A stretch of DNA of 64,000 nucleotides from Axinella damicornis (GCA_963931865.1 OZ007513.1:6537929-6601928), one strand, 5' to 3'; numbered from the stretch's first letter, positions 48,196-59,741 are shown. Notes: generated by a model from the sequence alone, not told the origin. Numbers and translations: made by a program.

Positions 48196-48270
48196 AAGGA
48201 TGCATTATAGCTATTTTAGTACAACTCTTGTATTTTGCCTGGTTTGAATTTTCTGGAAGTTACACGCTCT

Positions 48271-48356
48271 TACTCCGCGCGACCTACATATGCGCTCTTG
48301 GCACGACACTATATATAGGCAGCTATCAAGAGCGCATATGTAGGTCGCGCGGAGTA
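48271..48356. repeat. Hairpin with perfect 30-bp arms
   Basis: The arms at 48271-48300 and 48327-48356 (TACTCCGCGCGACCTACATA on) are exact complements across a 26-base loop. A second pair, GGCACGACACTATATA and TATATAGTGTCATGCC, overlaps the loop and the outer flank, so two alternative folds exist. Confidence 0.85.
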
Positions 48357-48446
48357 TATAGTGTCATGCCCAGATGCGCGCATGGGGCGCTGGGAGCGAG
48401 ACTAACAGCAGCCATATCCATATATGGCTATAACCGGACAACTTAC

Positions 48447-48481
48447 TTCCGTGGGTTTCTCTGCATCTTTTTGAGATACTC
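48447..48481 (-). CDS. Possible upstream phosphatase exon, 35 bp
   Basis: Acceptor GGTTGCAG and donor GTAAGT frame 35 bases reading EYLKKMQRNPRK. This fits the helical stretch before the PTP core, but the exon is too short to be sure. Confidence 0.35.
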
Positions 48482-48834
48482 CTGCAACCAAACAGATTCA
48501 GAAGTTCAATCAGTGCATGATCGTAGTGCTCATTGTTATCTGACTGTCCAGCATAGCCTGACGCCAATGCTTGCATGAAGCCAGGCTACTCGCCATGGTG
48601 GGGATTGATACCAAGGATTGTGGGAGGCTCAACACCATTTCCAAAGTGCTGCTTGGGAAATGGATAAATTAAACATCAATGCTTTCGTGTTTAGTATTGC
48701 TTACAGTTCTGCTGGCCTATGTCACCCTGCTAATATTCATATTACAAAGCCTGCTAGAATAATTACACTCCTGGTATAGAGAAAATTGTGCCGCGTAATG
48801 TAATATAATATAATAAACGTTTGACTACTTCGGA

Positions 48835-49190
48835 ATGGCCTACAAAGATTCCGACTACACCGTCGTGATCGCTATGATGCAGTGACACAAAATCAAAATA
48901 ATTGTGCTGAAACTCACCTTGGTGGTGGAGATATGAGCGCTTTTGTCTCGCCGTAGGCCGCCATTGCTCGAGCGCTCTCTTCGACTTCCGGTGGCAGTAC
49001 CGTTCTTAGGAAAGGCACACGAAGATTCTGACCACACAGCCGTGATCGCTGTTGTTCACTGACGCTTACATGCCAAAACTCACCGTGCTGGCTAAGTTGT
49101 GAGTGCTGTCTTGTCTTCCTTTTGGTCGCCATTGCTCGCGATCGACTGAGCCACGTGGCATGTGCGTTAATTGGAACGAATTGCAATAAT
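48835..49190. repeat. Dispersed repeat with two ATG-exon-like segments
   Basis: Two minus-strand segments each begin with ATGGC and end at a donor GTGAGTTT: MATKRKTRQHSQLSQH and MAAYGETKALISPPPR. The flanking GATTC(C/T)GAC...GTGATCGCT is shared. A relative is at 56270-56545, with the first segment on the plus strand. This may be a promoter-plus-first-exon duplication or a transposon part; I do not recognise the family. Confidence 0.55.
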
Positions 49191-49892
49191 TAGCTTCGCT
49201 ACGGCGAGGCAACCGCGGCGTTGCAACGGCTACCAGGAGTGCGGTTGCCCCTCGTTATGTTATAGAAAAATTGAATATCAGATCAGCTATTGGTATCGGC
49301 AGCCATTTGTTACCCCCAATATTGCTTATCAGAATATCCAGCTAGTGCAACACTAGTTTTCTGTTGAAGGGTGGTGAAGGGTGGTTAGCATTAAAATAGA
49401 ATTTCAGAAAACAAGTTTGAGCAATGCCATTTACGGTAACTCAAGCCAGTTCAGTGACGATGTCATTAATGGAGCCCAGTACCTGCATTCTTGGATTATC
49501 AAAACTGAACTGAGAATTTGCCCTACCAGGAGTGCAGTAGCCAGACTTATCAAAACATTTATCACCGTAACAAGTACTTACTCTTAGACTATTTTCTCTT
49601 TGATTCTTGTCAATCTTTAGAACGTTGTCGATGTCCAACTGTGGGTACTCCTCGCTGTCAAAATCTGATGGTGTGTGTGATGTGTGAGGGTGTGAGGAGA
49701 GTAATTGCACATGTGATGGAGTGTGAGGTGAGAAGAGCGATTTATAATCTGTACTCCAAACCTAATCCAATCACAATTTGTAGATCCAATCATGTGACTG
49801 AGGTTTACGAGCCTTAACTTGATACACATGTCAATGGCTTGTTGGTCCCTGCATGAGTCACATGACTCGTGTGATGGGGTGGTGTGAGTTTA

Positions 49893-50060
49893 CCTTACTA
49901 TTTGTGGGTACTAATTCGAAAAAATTTGAACCCGCAAACAACAGAATCAACAATACGTGATGTCACATGCATGCGCATTAATTAGAGTCAGCCATAAAGC
50001 TAGCCACCTATGGAGTGACCCAGGTAGGGTGGGACAAGGTCTGTGCGCACGTGGTACAAT
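49893..50060. repeat. Relative of the repeat that hosts the piggyBac element
   Basis: ACTATTTGTGGGTACTAAT, TTGAACCCGCAAACAA, CAATACGTGATGTCACAT and CAGCCATAAAGCTAGCCACC parallel 27841-27935 and 28874-28905. Here TTAA at 49978-49981 is unoccupied. Confidence 0.65.
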
Positions 50061-50157
50061 TAACATTCCATAGGTGTAGTGCACAATAATATACAGGAAC
50101 TATAGCAGACTAGTAACAGCTCTAGCACTGACTTAACAGCTCTAGCGCTGGGGTTCG

Positions 50158-50242
50158 ATGGGGTTCGATCGCTTTATTGACTTCCTACCTGATGCTGAAC
50201 ACTTAAGTGCGGTCGACAAGTCTGCATTCGCTGATATTCTCG
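50158..50242 (+). CDS. Possible first coding exon, unknown protein
   Basis: ATG at 50158 opens MGFDRFIDFLPDAEHLS and continues to a donor GTGAGT after ADIL. A continuation is not identified. It could be a chance frame. Confidence 0.25.
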
Positions 50243-50681
50243 GTGAGTCTGCATGGTCACTTACATAACTGCTCAGTACAGGCACATAGTAGTGTGTAGT
50301 GGCTTACACCCAGTTCGGTCACAGTCTTTGCATGGAGGTTACTCTTCAGGATGCATTGAAAGCGCAATGCAGCCTTCTTCCACGAAGAAAAGCAGTAGAA
50401 CGACTTTGCATTACGTCATACAAAATGACAGTGCACGTGATCTTGTCCTACCCCCCTTGGGAGTGACCTGAGAAGGAGCCCAGCTGTATAGTGTACATGT
50501 ACAAATCAGGGTCTATCCACGAGGTAAGAGCAAGACCTGAGACAAGGAATCAGTAATAAAACAGCTCTGGCAGTTAAAACAATATATTATGTAAGTATAA
50601 GTTCGGCTAAAAAACTCTCAAAAGAATCATGACAGGAAGTGGGTGCTTCATATACTGCCAGCCCTGCATATTGACCATTCT

Positions 50682-50721
<40 letters not shown>

Positions 50722-51720
50722 TTCTGCATTCCAGGTTCACAGTCACCCATTGGACATTATTGCTCAGTTCCTGTTTTGTCTGCCATTCAGTGTTCCCTAG
50801 GGGCAATTAATCCTCAGGGCTTTCTACTAGAGAGGTCAACCATTGCTATGGTAATGATCTCAAAGGCTTGGGCTTTGCACCCACTTAGAAGCCAGCCAGT
50901 AGGTATACTTAATCAATAGTTACTCATGCATGAACCCTTGGCATACACACAAAAATAAGCTCACAATCTCCCTCAGAGTGTGAAAATAAATATCCTGGGG
51001 AGGCTAACTACTGCTGCTGAACGAAGTGCAGTACTGTTGTCAATGTGCAGTAACTGTGGGTGGGTAGACAAATAGCCTCGTTCCCAAGCACACGGTATGG
51101 TATGGATACCGAGCACCTGGGTTCGAATGAGGCTAGTAGACAACCTAATGGATGTAATTAGAGCATTACAGCTTCTAGTAATCAGTAAAATGTGGAATAC
51201 AGAATGACATAATAGTGGAATGACCAGAAGTGAAAATACATTGCTGACATAATATTATTAAGTGCAACTTCTGAGTGTGAGATATGCTGTATAGGAGCTA
51301 CGAACACTAGATAAGTAGTGGAGACCTCAAAAGGTGACCAAAACCCGAGGTGACACAAGGAAACAGCTTGGCAACAGTACTGTGGCCTATGGAGTGATCT
51401 TCAGGACCAATTCCAGGCTATGCTGTTCAAAAAAAAAATGGCACTACCGCTAAGGAAATAAAGCTGGAACGTGTGCTATTGAACACCATCCTGACAAGTT
51501 CTATTTTCGTTTCAACAGTTGAGGGATAGTGAACTGGACAGGGTTTACTGACGAGCAGGTCACAGGGAAAGTTAACAAACTCGCTATAAGTTTCAAGACT
51601 AACTTGCATGGTCCATTCACAGCATGGCGTTGGATTCGCAGGTACGACACGGGCTGCTTTGAAGATGACAGGCCTTTGCTAGTTTACAGAGAATGGTTTA
51701 GCATTCTTGTGTACATGTAC
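50243..51720. other. No gene recognised; poly-G tract and hairpin element
   Basis: A run of about 38 G lies at 50683-50720, flanked by sequence without a recognisable exon. A TAGCC hairpin is at 51073-51135. The frame at 51529 (MNWTGFTDEQ) has no family I can name. Confidence 0.5.
51073..51135. mobile_element. TAGCC hairpin element, 63 bp
   Basis: The ends are TAGCCTCGTTCCCAAGC and the near-complement to GAATGAGGCTA. The flanks GTAGACAAA (51064-51072) and GTAGACAAC (51136-51144) are a 9-bp target duplication with one change. Confidence 0.72.
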
Positions 51721-52563
51721 CTTGGTGTCCTTCTGCATTTGCTCCGTGGTCTCTTTAGTCTCCACCTGGGCTTGCTCCAGCTGCGGTTGCATCTCAGCCA
51801 GCTCGGTCAACATATAGGGGAGGAGATATTTTGGGTGAAAAGTTCTTTTGAACTCCTAGGCCAGCAGTGTTCGAGTAAAACCCTCCCATTATTGCACAGC
51901 AACACATCACTGTTCAGGAGTACCAAAGTCAACACAATAACTACTGGGTATACTGTACAAGAGATTGGGAATGGATTCTGATTCTCTGAAGAAGCCTTAC
52001 GATTCTTGGCTGAAGCTGCCCATAAGCATAAACAAACGTACGTTCAGAAAACAATGGCGTCTTTTCTTATAACATGTACTGTAAGTTGAAAATGGTCGGG
52101 TACCCCAACAATATTATTCTACAATCGTGCAGGAAAATAGGGCTAAAATTTTAGCATAAGTGCAGCGGCCATGTGCAACCCACTGTCCAACCCACTCTTG
52201 GTACGATTACGCTGAGTGCTCAACAAGCTTTGATCCGTACCAGCTTGGCAAACATGCCAGGTAGCCGGTTGGTGTGATGACGAGAGAGCTCAGCTCGGAG
52301 ACTTCTCTGCAACTGACTGGTGGATATTCACATAGATGTTCACCTGGAGTGGAGAAGTACGGAGGAAGAGAGGGAAGGCAGACGGATAGAGAGACAGACG
52401 GATAGAGAGACAGACAGACAGACAGAAAATTCATGCATATACATCAATTCCTCAACAGGGTTTCATGGATGCAGGTTCGAAGGAAGCTCGGACCGGTTCA
52501 ACACTCTTCATCGGTGATCACACCATTGACAGAAAATTGACAGCCATAAGCATTGCACCCTGC

Positions 52564-52665
52564 CCCTCAACCCCCGAGGGACAGGGCGCCCTGTCTCTCA
52601 ACCCCCTGAGGGACAGGGCGCCCTGTCTCTCAACCCCCTGAGGGACAGGGTGCCCTGTCTCTGCG
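52564..52665. repeat. Palindromic tandem repeat GAGGGACAGGGCGCCCTGTC
   Basis: Three units of about 36 bases (CTCAACCCCCTGAGGGACAG followed by GGCGCCCTGTCT) are each self-complementary at the core. A related piece in partly opposite order, CCCTCAGGAGGTTGAGGGAC, is at 53096-53128. The pair brackets the inverted dynein exon. Confidence 0.85.
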
Positions 52666-52861
52666 CATTAACTGGTGCAAGTCACAAGCACTACGAAGTG
52701 ATCTGCAAAGGTAGTTAGCTGTACAGCAAGAATCAGAGGTTATCTACCAGGTGAGAGCAAGACCTGAGACATCATTCTCAAAAGTGAGTTAGTCCTACCT
52801 GTTGCACTAGCCTTTACCAGCAGATATGTTCCTTGCGAGCACTAATGGTCCCATTCTGCAG

Positions 52862-53030
52862 TCCAATTGGTGAGGTGTACCACTCTCGTCTGCGGCCGTT
52901 CCCCAGCCTGGTAAACTGCTGCACCATCGACTGGTTCTCCGAGTGGCCGGACGAGGCCTTGTGCTCTGTTGCCAGCAGCTTCATGCAGGACATCACTGAG
53001 ATTGACACTACCGACACTGTGAAGGGACTG
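52862..53030 (+). pseudogene. Dynein heavy-chain AAA4 exon in inverted orientation
   Basis: On the plus strand, between acceptor TTCTGCAG and donor GTATGT, 169 bases encode SPIGEVYHSRLRPFPSLVNC and CTIDWFSEWPDEAL. In dynein this directly follows the LHVVLAMS end of the exon at 53518-53334, which is on the minus strand, as is the stalk exon at 51801. Position is right, orientation is reversed. Both splice sites came along, so the whole exon with intron flanks was flipped. Confidence 0.88.
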
Positions 53031-53529
53031 GTATGTCTACCTGTCTGTAGGTCCATCTGGCAGTCCATAGGTTATTGCGTACTCTTGTGCACAGTCCCTC
53101 AGGAGGTTGAGGGACAGGGTGCCCTGTACGCCAGGGGAGGGGGGATGTATGTGATGCATACAGTAAGACGTTTGACCGTCCTCAGTCACCAAGCTTGCTT
53201 GATACGCTTTCCTTGATCTACATGTATGCACAAGTACACACATACACACACACCACTCACACACAGCTCACACACACCACACACACACAGCTCACACACA
53301 CCACACACACACAACACACACACACGCACACATATCATGCAGGTGACCGTGTGGATGTTACTGTGAAGTCTCTTAGTGTAGGCAGAGAAGAGGTTTGCTT
53401 TCTTGGGCTGTGTCCTGCGTCCAGTACCACTGGCTTCAGCAAACATAGAATAGATGTGGGGGACGTCTCTCGGGTTCAGAAGATTGATGATGTCATCAAG
53501 GAAGGACACACTCTTGATCTTTGGAATGG

Positions 53530-53790
53530 TGGGAGGAAGAGGGAGTGAGGTGGGGGAGGGAGGGAGGGGCAAGGAGGGAGGGAGAGAGGGAGGAAGGGAG
53601 GGAGAAAGGGAGGGGGAAATAAGGAGGGAGTGATGAAGAGGGAGGGAGAGAGAGAGGGAGGGGGAAATAAGGAGGGAGTGATGAAGAGGGAGGGAGAGAG
53701 AGAGGGAGGGAGAGAGAGAGGGAGGGAGAGAGAGAGGGAGGGAGGGAGGGAGGGAGGGAGGGAGGGAGGTAAGGAGGTAGGGATGGAGGA
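53530..53790. repeat. GGGA purine tract
   Basis: GGGAGGGAGAGAGAG-type repeats with a 57-base internal duplication (GGGGGAAATAAGGAGGGAGT block, twice). The long Ser/Pro/Leu frames on the other strand are repeat translations. Confidence 0.95.
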
Positions 53791-54126
53791 TAACAGGTTA
53801 TCAGGTAGGAATAAACCCACTGTGCAGTCACAAGGTGTGTGGCTCAGGGCTCATGGTATGAGCATACACAAGTTGTACACATTCTTCCAGACGATGCTAT
53901 GTACATCTGCATAGTGAAGTGGCTGAAAGCTACTTGAATCGGAGTTGATGTTCGTACAATCCCGCCATCCGTTCCTGGCAGAGGAAGTATTCCCTTCCAC
54001 TACAGCTATGGCCTCACCCGAGTGTACAGCCAGAGAGTGGAGATTGTGGATGGCGGCACTACGCCCCACTGGGCGTGGCAACCATGGACCAACAATACTG
54101 GACTAGACAAGCTTGGATGGTAACTA

Positions 54127-54590
54127 CCGTAGGTGCTCTAATTATGCGTCCTTTCTAATTCTGCGTCAAAATTCAATATCTCTAAACCGATGATTTCCAA
54201 TAATGCGTCGCACTTCGGGGACTAATTTGCGTAACGCGATTATAACGGTAGCATGGCAGCTAGCTCGAGGCGCACACAGTACAGTTGAATGGCGAAGAGG
54301 GCTCGTCACATCACTGCCTGTGAACGTTGATGTATAAAGACAGTTGCGATATGGATCAGTGAAGGTATGATGACAGCAACTCACTTATGGATACGGACGC
54401 CCCATGTAGGAGAAAGAGCAGCCACAGTCCGACGAGGAACGAACACAACCGCTATGCAATAGTGACTTTAGTGCCTAGCGAGGTGTTTTCTAATCATGTG
54501 TCGAAGTTCGTCGCGACTGAATTTCTATTGTTGCGTTGCATTACAAAAATAATTATTTGTTTTAGCGACGCATAATTAGAGCACCTACGG
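54127..54590. mobile_element. 464-bp Tc1/mariner-like MITE
   Basis: The ends CCGTAGGTGCTCTAATTATG and the exact complement to 54590 form perfect inverted repeats of about 24 bases, flanked by TA on both sides. Sub-terminal TAATTCTGCGTC and TAATGCGTCGCA echo the ends. No complete transposase; a short frame (MDTDAPCRRKSSHSPTRNEH) may be a relic. It sits where dynein AAA1-AAA3 exons would be expected. Confidence 0.85.
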
Positions 54591-56269
54591 TACTACTCCT
54601 CTCTATATATATATGGAAAAACACTGTGAAATCGGCAGTAAGGCTATAACAGAAGTAGCACACAGGGTGCACACAATTACGTCCAGGCACAAACCCACAA
54701 GTCAGACAAATACCAAGACTTGGTTGACGCAGGGGAAGCGAATGGTTTCATCATGGAGGTGATGAAGTTGGAAGCCGAGGTTTCCTAAACCTCCAGGGGT
54801 TCATGGCCCTCATACCAATTCTGGCCAGAACTACTCATAGAGTCATATGCAACTCTCTAAAGACCACATGCAGAGTGGCTATTCTCGAATCACACAAAAT
54901 TTGGACAGCACGGAACATTACCACCTAATATGATACTTTATCTGCCCCTTGGACCAGAGTGTATCCTGTGCCATGTGATAGCGCAGCACGATTGACAGGT
55001 CTGGCTACCTAGTCCTCCTGCTGTTGTATTGTATACTCGTACGTCCATTAAAAGGAGATGTTCAAAGAGAGAAGGGGTGAAGGGAGAAGGAGAGAGGAAG
55101 ATGGAGATAGAGAATTTCATCCACAAGCAAGTTTGTATCAAAGGCTGTATGTGCATGGATGAACAACTTACAATGTACATGCACGGACTGGTCCACTCAC
55201 CCTTGCAATGTTCTCAAAGCACTTCTGGAGGTGGGGCTGGACAGCAGTGGGATCCTTGGTCTGTGAGAGGATCTCCAGCAACTCATCATCCGAGAGGAAG
55301 AAGAACCGAGGGAAGGCCACTCGCTTTGTCTCCAGATGCACGCTGAGTCCCTTCTGTACCTGCATGGTTGAGGAGGTTGTTGCACTCCCGGAGGTTCTCC
55401 AGGAGTCTGCTGTCCGCACAGAATGTGATTAGCTGTGAGAGTAGGTAGAGGGAGGATGGAGGGGAAGGGGGTACAGGGTGTAGAGGGGGAAGGGGATGGG
55501 GTGGGGAGGGTAGAGGGGGAGTTAAGTCAGGATACAGTGCTTGGAATCATCGGTATGTGACATAGGCAAAATCGGTACTCATGGAAGTTTCTTCACCGAA
55601 GACCTACATGTACACAGCCTGCCATCCTTATGCTGCTCACCATGGGGTCCTGCTGTGCAGGCGCCATGATCTTCCTCCAAATGCAGTCCATGGTCTGGTA
55701 CACTTGCTCTCGACAGGCAAGATGTCGCATGATGTCCTCTGAGCTGAAGATGGGCTCCAGGTAGAGCCAGGACCGCTGGCACAACGCCCACTCCTCCATC
55801 ACATCCTGTGTGAGTGTGTGAGCATGTCGAATGGGGTCAGTGACTGGTGGCATCCACGGATCTAGGACATGGCGGCCATCCGGAAATGCTACTGACATAC
55901 ATGTACATGGATGACCACAGACCATCCAGTTGGCAGCTCCTGATACTAGCACACATGGGCGCCAACGTGATGTCAGTGATCATGAAGTGATTTTGCTAAT
56001 GATGACATTCTGCCACTCATCAATAGTTATTAGTAGTCTTAAGCTTGCAGAGAAACTTACAAACCAGTTAGTCGGCTTGCGTAGCCGCGGTTAAACGGTA
56101 GCACAAAGCTAAGTGTGACAGTTCATTCCAATTATCACACATCACGTGAGTATCATGATAGCTATATACAGAGAAGATCAGAAATTATTTACAGTGCTCT
56201 CAAGTACATTGTGTACCATTCATACAGTAGCCGCATTGCAACCTGCCGTAGCGCAAGCTGCAATACGTT

Positions 56270-56545
56270 CCAATTAACGCACATGCCACGTAGCAACCAC
56301 GCTCAGTCAATCACGAGCAATGGCGACCAAAAGGAAGGCAAGACATCGCACTCACAACTTAGCCAGCACAGTGAGTTTCGGCATGTAAGCGTCAGTGAAC
56401 GACAGCGATCACGGCATGTGGTCAGAATCTAATTAATGGCGTACAAAGATTCTGACTACACCTTCATGATCGCTATCATGCACTGTCCCAACCGTACAAT
56501 TTTGGTGCTGAAACTCACCTTGGTGGTGGAGATACAAGCGTATAT
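56270..56545. repeat. Dispersed repeat, relative of 48835-49190
   Basis: The plus strand carries ATGGCGACCAAAAGGAAGGC with a donor-like GTGAGTTT after about 50 bases. The segment beginning TACAAAGATTCTGACTACAC ends at CTCACCTTGGTGGTGGAGAT, also found near 48920. The relative order and orientation of the two halves differ between loci. Confidence 0.6.
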
Positions 56546-56948
56546 TAAGCGCGGGTGTGGGGACCATAGAACGCCACTGATGGGCGCTAGATGGGTACTC
56601 AGACTACTTAGGCATGTAGTATCCGCCCACCCATTCAGCGCTGACAAACACTGCGGTAAGCTCAATGACTGGCTATGAATCCATTTTTCATGCAAAGAAA
56701 TTGATCGCGTGTCTTTCTTTAAGCACGCCGTATATAGTTCATACTTCACTGTAAATCGTCCTTTTTGAATGCACAACCTCGCCCAGAGGTTAAGAAATGC
56801 TACTGACAACTATTGTGATGGGTGCGCCCTTACTACACTGCTTTTGGACCCCGTGCAGTAACTTTCGCGTGAAGAGGGGGGTGGGTGCTTGATATGTACT
56901 CTACGGTAACAGCACATATTGTGCTCTCCAGTATTTACACACACCCAC

Positions 56949-57085
56949 CTCATTGTCAATGATGGGTACACTGGACTGGAGGGTGTTCCCAATGTGGACA
57001 AGGTGCTGCTGGCGAACGGACTCACACTCCTTCATCTCAGCCGTGCAGCGATCAATGGACTCACAAGCACCTGGACCTTCTTGAG
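56949..57085 (-). pseudogene. Seryl-tRNA synthetase-like exon
   Basis: Between acceptor ATGCAG and donor GTGGGT the 137-base exon encodes CESIDRCTAEMKECESVRQQ then HLVHIGNTLQSSVPIIDNE. The coiled-coil arm of seryl-tRNA synthetase ends with the same pattern (E..R...L..IGN..H.SVPIS.DE). The enzyme charges tRNA-Ser in the cytosol. No neighbouring exon of this gene is found; both flanks are dynein exons on the same strand. It is probably a displaced fragment. The match is short, so certainty is moderate. Confidence 0.65.
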
Positions 57086-58170
57086 CTGCATATATAACTG
57101 TCAGTGGCTACACGGGAACAGAATCAGCAACACTAACAACACCCAAAGACACAGATTCATTTCTAGAGTATAGAAGTTCTGGAAATGTAATGGCATATTC
57201 TCTTGAACTGCAACAGACCAATGCACACAACCTTGAATAACCGGCCGTACAGTGATCGTACTTATGTAGCTATATAGTAGCTTTAGCTTAGTTCTCGATG
57301 TACCAATCATCAAAATCGTGCTGCTCGTGCAACGACCTCTGCTACACCATCTAGTTGTTCCTCTCTCCACGGAATGTTAAGTTACCATGAGCTTGCTGTT
57401 ATATGCCTCAGTCGGAATACTTCCTTCAGGCTTGATATGTTGCTATAGTATCTGGCAGTAGGACAAGTTAAGATTGACCTTCCCCAGATGGAGAATTCGT
57501 TCTCAGGCCTTCCCACCCCAGCATTTGTTGTGATTATTGCTTGTCTTTACTGGCTGTCATGTGTAAAAATGATCTCAATTTCAATCCTTATCTCAGTAAT
57601 ATGCGGTTGTTAGTATACGGATATTGCGATATGGATTATAGCGATATTTGCGCTATAATGCGATATATTGTAATGCAATAATATAATATATTATTGCGAT
57701 TGCGATAGTATTGGCATTCTAAAAACCATGCAATACATTAATTGCAGCAGTACATGATTGCGGCATTGCAATAATAATTATTGCCCCAACCCTAGCGGCT
57801 GGAAGTCCTCGATCTGTTTCTTGATCTCCTGGCAGACATCCAGGGATGTCCCTGCACCATTGGATGGCTTATGTAGTGTGCAACATTGGGAGTCAATAGC
57901 ACTTGCAAACCTCGCCCTCATGCAGCAAAGCATAAGATCTACTAGTGGAATGCAGGACATTGGAGGGCGAGCCTAAGCGAAGTGCACGTGCAGGACATGC
58001 ATGGAGCATTTGCATTCGTATGACGGTCATCAGACTCAATTATGTGACTGGGCAATGAGCCACAGAAATTATGACACTAAACGTACACTCGTGCACATCA
58101 CAGCAACTGTGAGTCAGGTTAGCGTTAGCTGAAGCAGGTACGTCACCGGCCATGGCGGTAGACCCACGAG

Positions 58171-58208
58171 TAGCCTTGTTCCCAGACGAAAGTCTGGCCG
58201 TGAGACTA
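58171..58208. mobile_element. TAGCC/TAGTC hairpin element, 38 bp
   Basis: The ends TAGCCTTGTTCCCAGAC and GTCTGG...GAGACTA pair imperfectly. The flanks ACCCACGAG (58162-58170) and ACCCATGAG (58209-58217) are a 9-bp duplication with one change. Confidence 0.65.
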
Positions 58209-59509
58209 ACCCATGAGCTGTCTCTGTCTTTGTTGTCGCCACTGAGGAGGCAGAAGTTCATGGTGCTCTAGCCAATGAGACAGGTAGGTTCATGTTCACG
58301 AGTAGTCTCAAGGGGGTGACACTCCCATTGACACCGTAGCTGCGACCGGGGTCAAGAAATCTTGGCCGTCAATTTGGATAAAAATGTTTAGTTCGAGAGT
58401 TATGACAGTTTTTAGCTCACCACGAAAACTTTACTTGGTGCTTGTGCCACAAAATCGACATCAGCGGGTCACTAATGCTGTTACTAGACTACTGGTACGT
58501 GAAGCGTGGCGTCTAGCGACACCAGCACTACCACAAACCAAGCGGCACAAAGTGACAAACTGATGAGCTAGCGGGCTATAGTCGGGTTCCCGGGATCCCA
58601 ATACCAGACCCCAAACTCGCACCGGATGACACGTGATACTTGCACATGCAGTGCAGTACATGTATTATGCGCAACAAAGACGGAGACTACACGCTGTAGT
58701 CAGAGCTGTGACCAGGCTTATCAGCGAATCTTGACCCCGTATACTAAGGAAAGGCTGCAGTCGCTACGCATTCTTCTGTATACTATCGACGGTCAAGCGG
58801 TCAATGGCTGAAATATAGCGCAGTCAAATGGTTAAGAGTCATTTTGCGATGCGGTCAAGCAGCAAAAATGACAGACACACACACACGATGAGTACTAGAA
58901 CCTCGCCCCCGCATGGGCGAGGTTAATGAATACCATGACAAGACAGGCATCAAGCAGGAGAAAGGTGGGTTTAGTGTGAGGGAGGGAGGGAGGGGAGGGA
59001 GGTGGTCAGGGTTATGTACAGGACTCGACAGGGGAGACTAAAGTGCTAAGTAGAAATTTTGGCATGCAGCACCAGTGAAGACTCATAGCAGGAACAGTCC
59101 ATCCTACAGATGTACATGCATCTTGACAGACATAGGACATAACTCAGATGTCACTTACCTGAAGTGTTTGGCACTCTTGTGCATGGTCTTGAAGGCATTG
59201 CCAACGTTGGTGGCCAGCAGCTCTGGGTTGATGTTGATGAGGGAGTCATTCATCCACGTCTCATGCCACTTGAGCCAATCAGCCACCGTCACCCAGAGGT
59301 TCTTGTAGGGGTCAAAGTCACACAGCAGCTTGCCAACTTTGTCATACTGTGGATGGGTGAGGGTGGGGGAAGATGAGGGGAGGGAAAAGGAGGAGGGGTG
59401 GAGGGGGAGGGGGAAGGGAAGGAGGAGGAGGAGGAAGAAGAGGGAGTTGTGTAAAATGTACATATGTACCATACAAATGGTTTGAACATATATTATACAC
59501 ATGCATGTA

Positions 59510-59625
59510 CACACACATGCACATGCACACACACACACACGCAAGCATGCACACACACACACACGCAAGCATGCACACACATATGCACATACACCTACAC
59601 TCACACACACACACACCTGTGTGAC
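59510..59625. repeat. CA-rich microsatellite near a dynein exon
   Basis: CACACACGCAAGCATGCA units and CA runs lie upstream (minus strand) of the first dynein exon found, together with a GGA tract at 59370-59450. Confidence 0.9.
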
Positions 59626-59684
59626 AGGCATATTGAACAGTTCTAGTTGGCACTCCATCTGTTCCACCTGGCCATCTCGGCAGT

Positions 59685-59729
59685 TAGTCTCATTCCCAGA
59701 CCCTCAATGGGGGACTGGGCACGAGACTA
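59685..59729. mobile_element. TAGTC hairpin element, 45 bp
   Basis: The ends TAGTCTCATTCCCAGACCC and the near-complement to ACGAGACTA are flanked by CTCGGCAGT (59676-59684) and CTCGGCATA (59730-59738), alike in seven of nine bases. Confidence 0.6.
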
Positions 59730-59741
59730 CTCGGCATATGC

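Larger units (their letters stand above)
51721..59346 (-). pseudogene. DNAH: Axonemal-type dynein heavy chain, scattered exons
   Basis: Minus-strand exons in N-to-C order: 59346-59159 (linker, FDPYKNLWVTVADWLKWHETW), about 57851-57792 (DVCQEIKKQIEDFQPL), 55805-55641 (EEWALCQRSWLYLEPIFSSE, YQTMDCIWRKIM), 55432-55201 ([33 protein letters not shown]), about 53518-53334 (AAA4, FLDDIINLLNPRDVPHIYS) and 51801-51721 (81 bp, stalk, LAEMQPQLEQAQVETKET). Dynein heavy chains (about 4,000-4,500 residues) drive ciliary beating. AAA1-AAA3 with their P-loops, and everything after the stalk, are missing. The 55432-55201 exon has 232 bases where 231 would keep phase. The exon after AAA4 is inverted (52862-53030), and a seryl-tRNA synthetase exon lies at 56949-57085. 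The gene is therefore broken as assembled. Confidence 0.85.

Noticed and set aside
51529..51981. Plus-strand frame MNWTGFTDEQ of 150 codons
   Set aside because: Its second half is the antisense of the dynein stalk exon at 51721-51801, and the first part matches no family I know.
53476..53831. Ser/Pro/Leu-rich frames
   Set aside because: They are translations of the GGGA purine tract.
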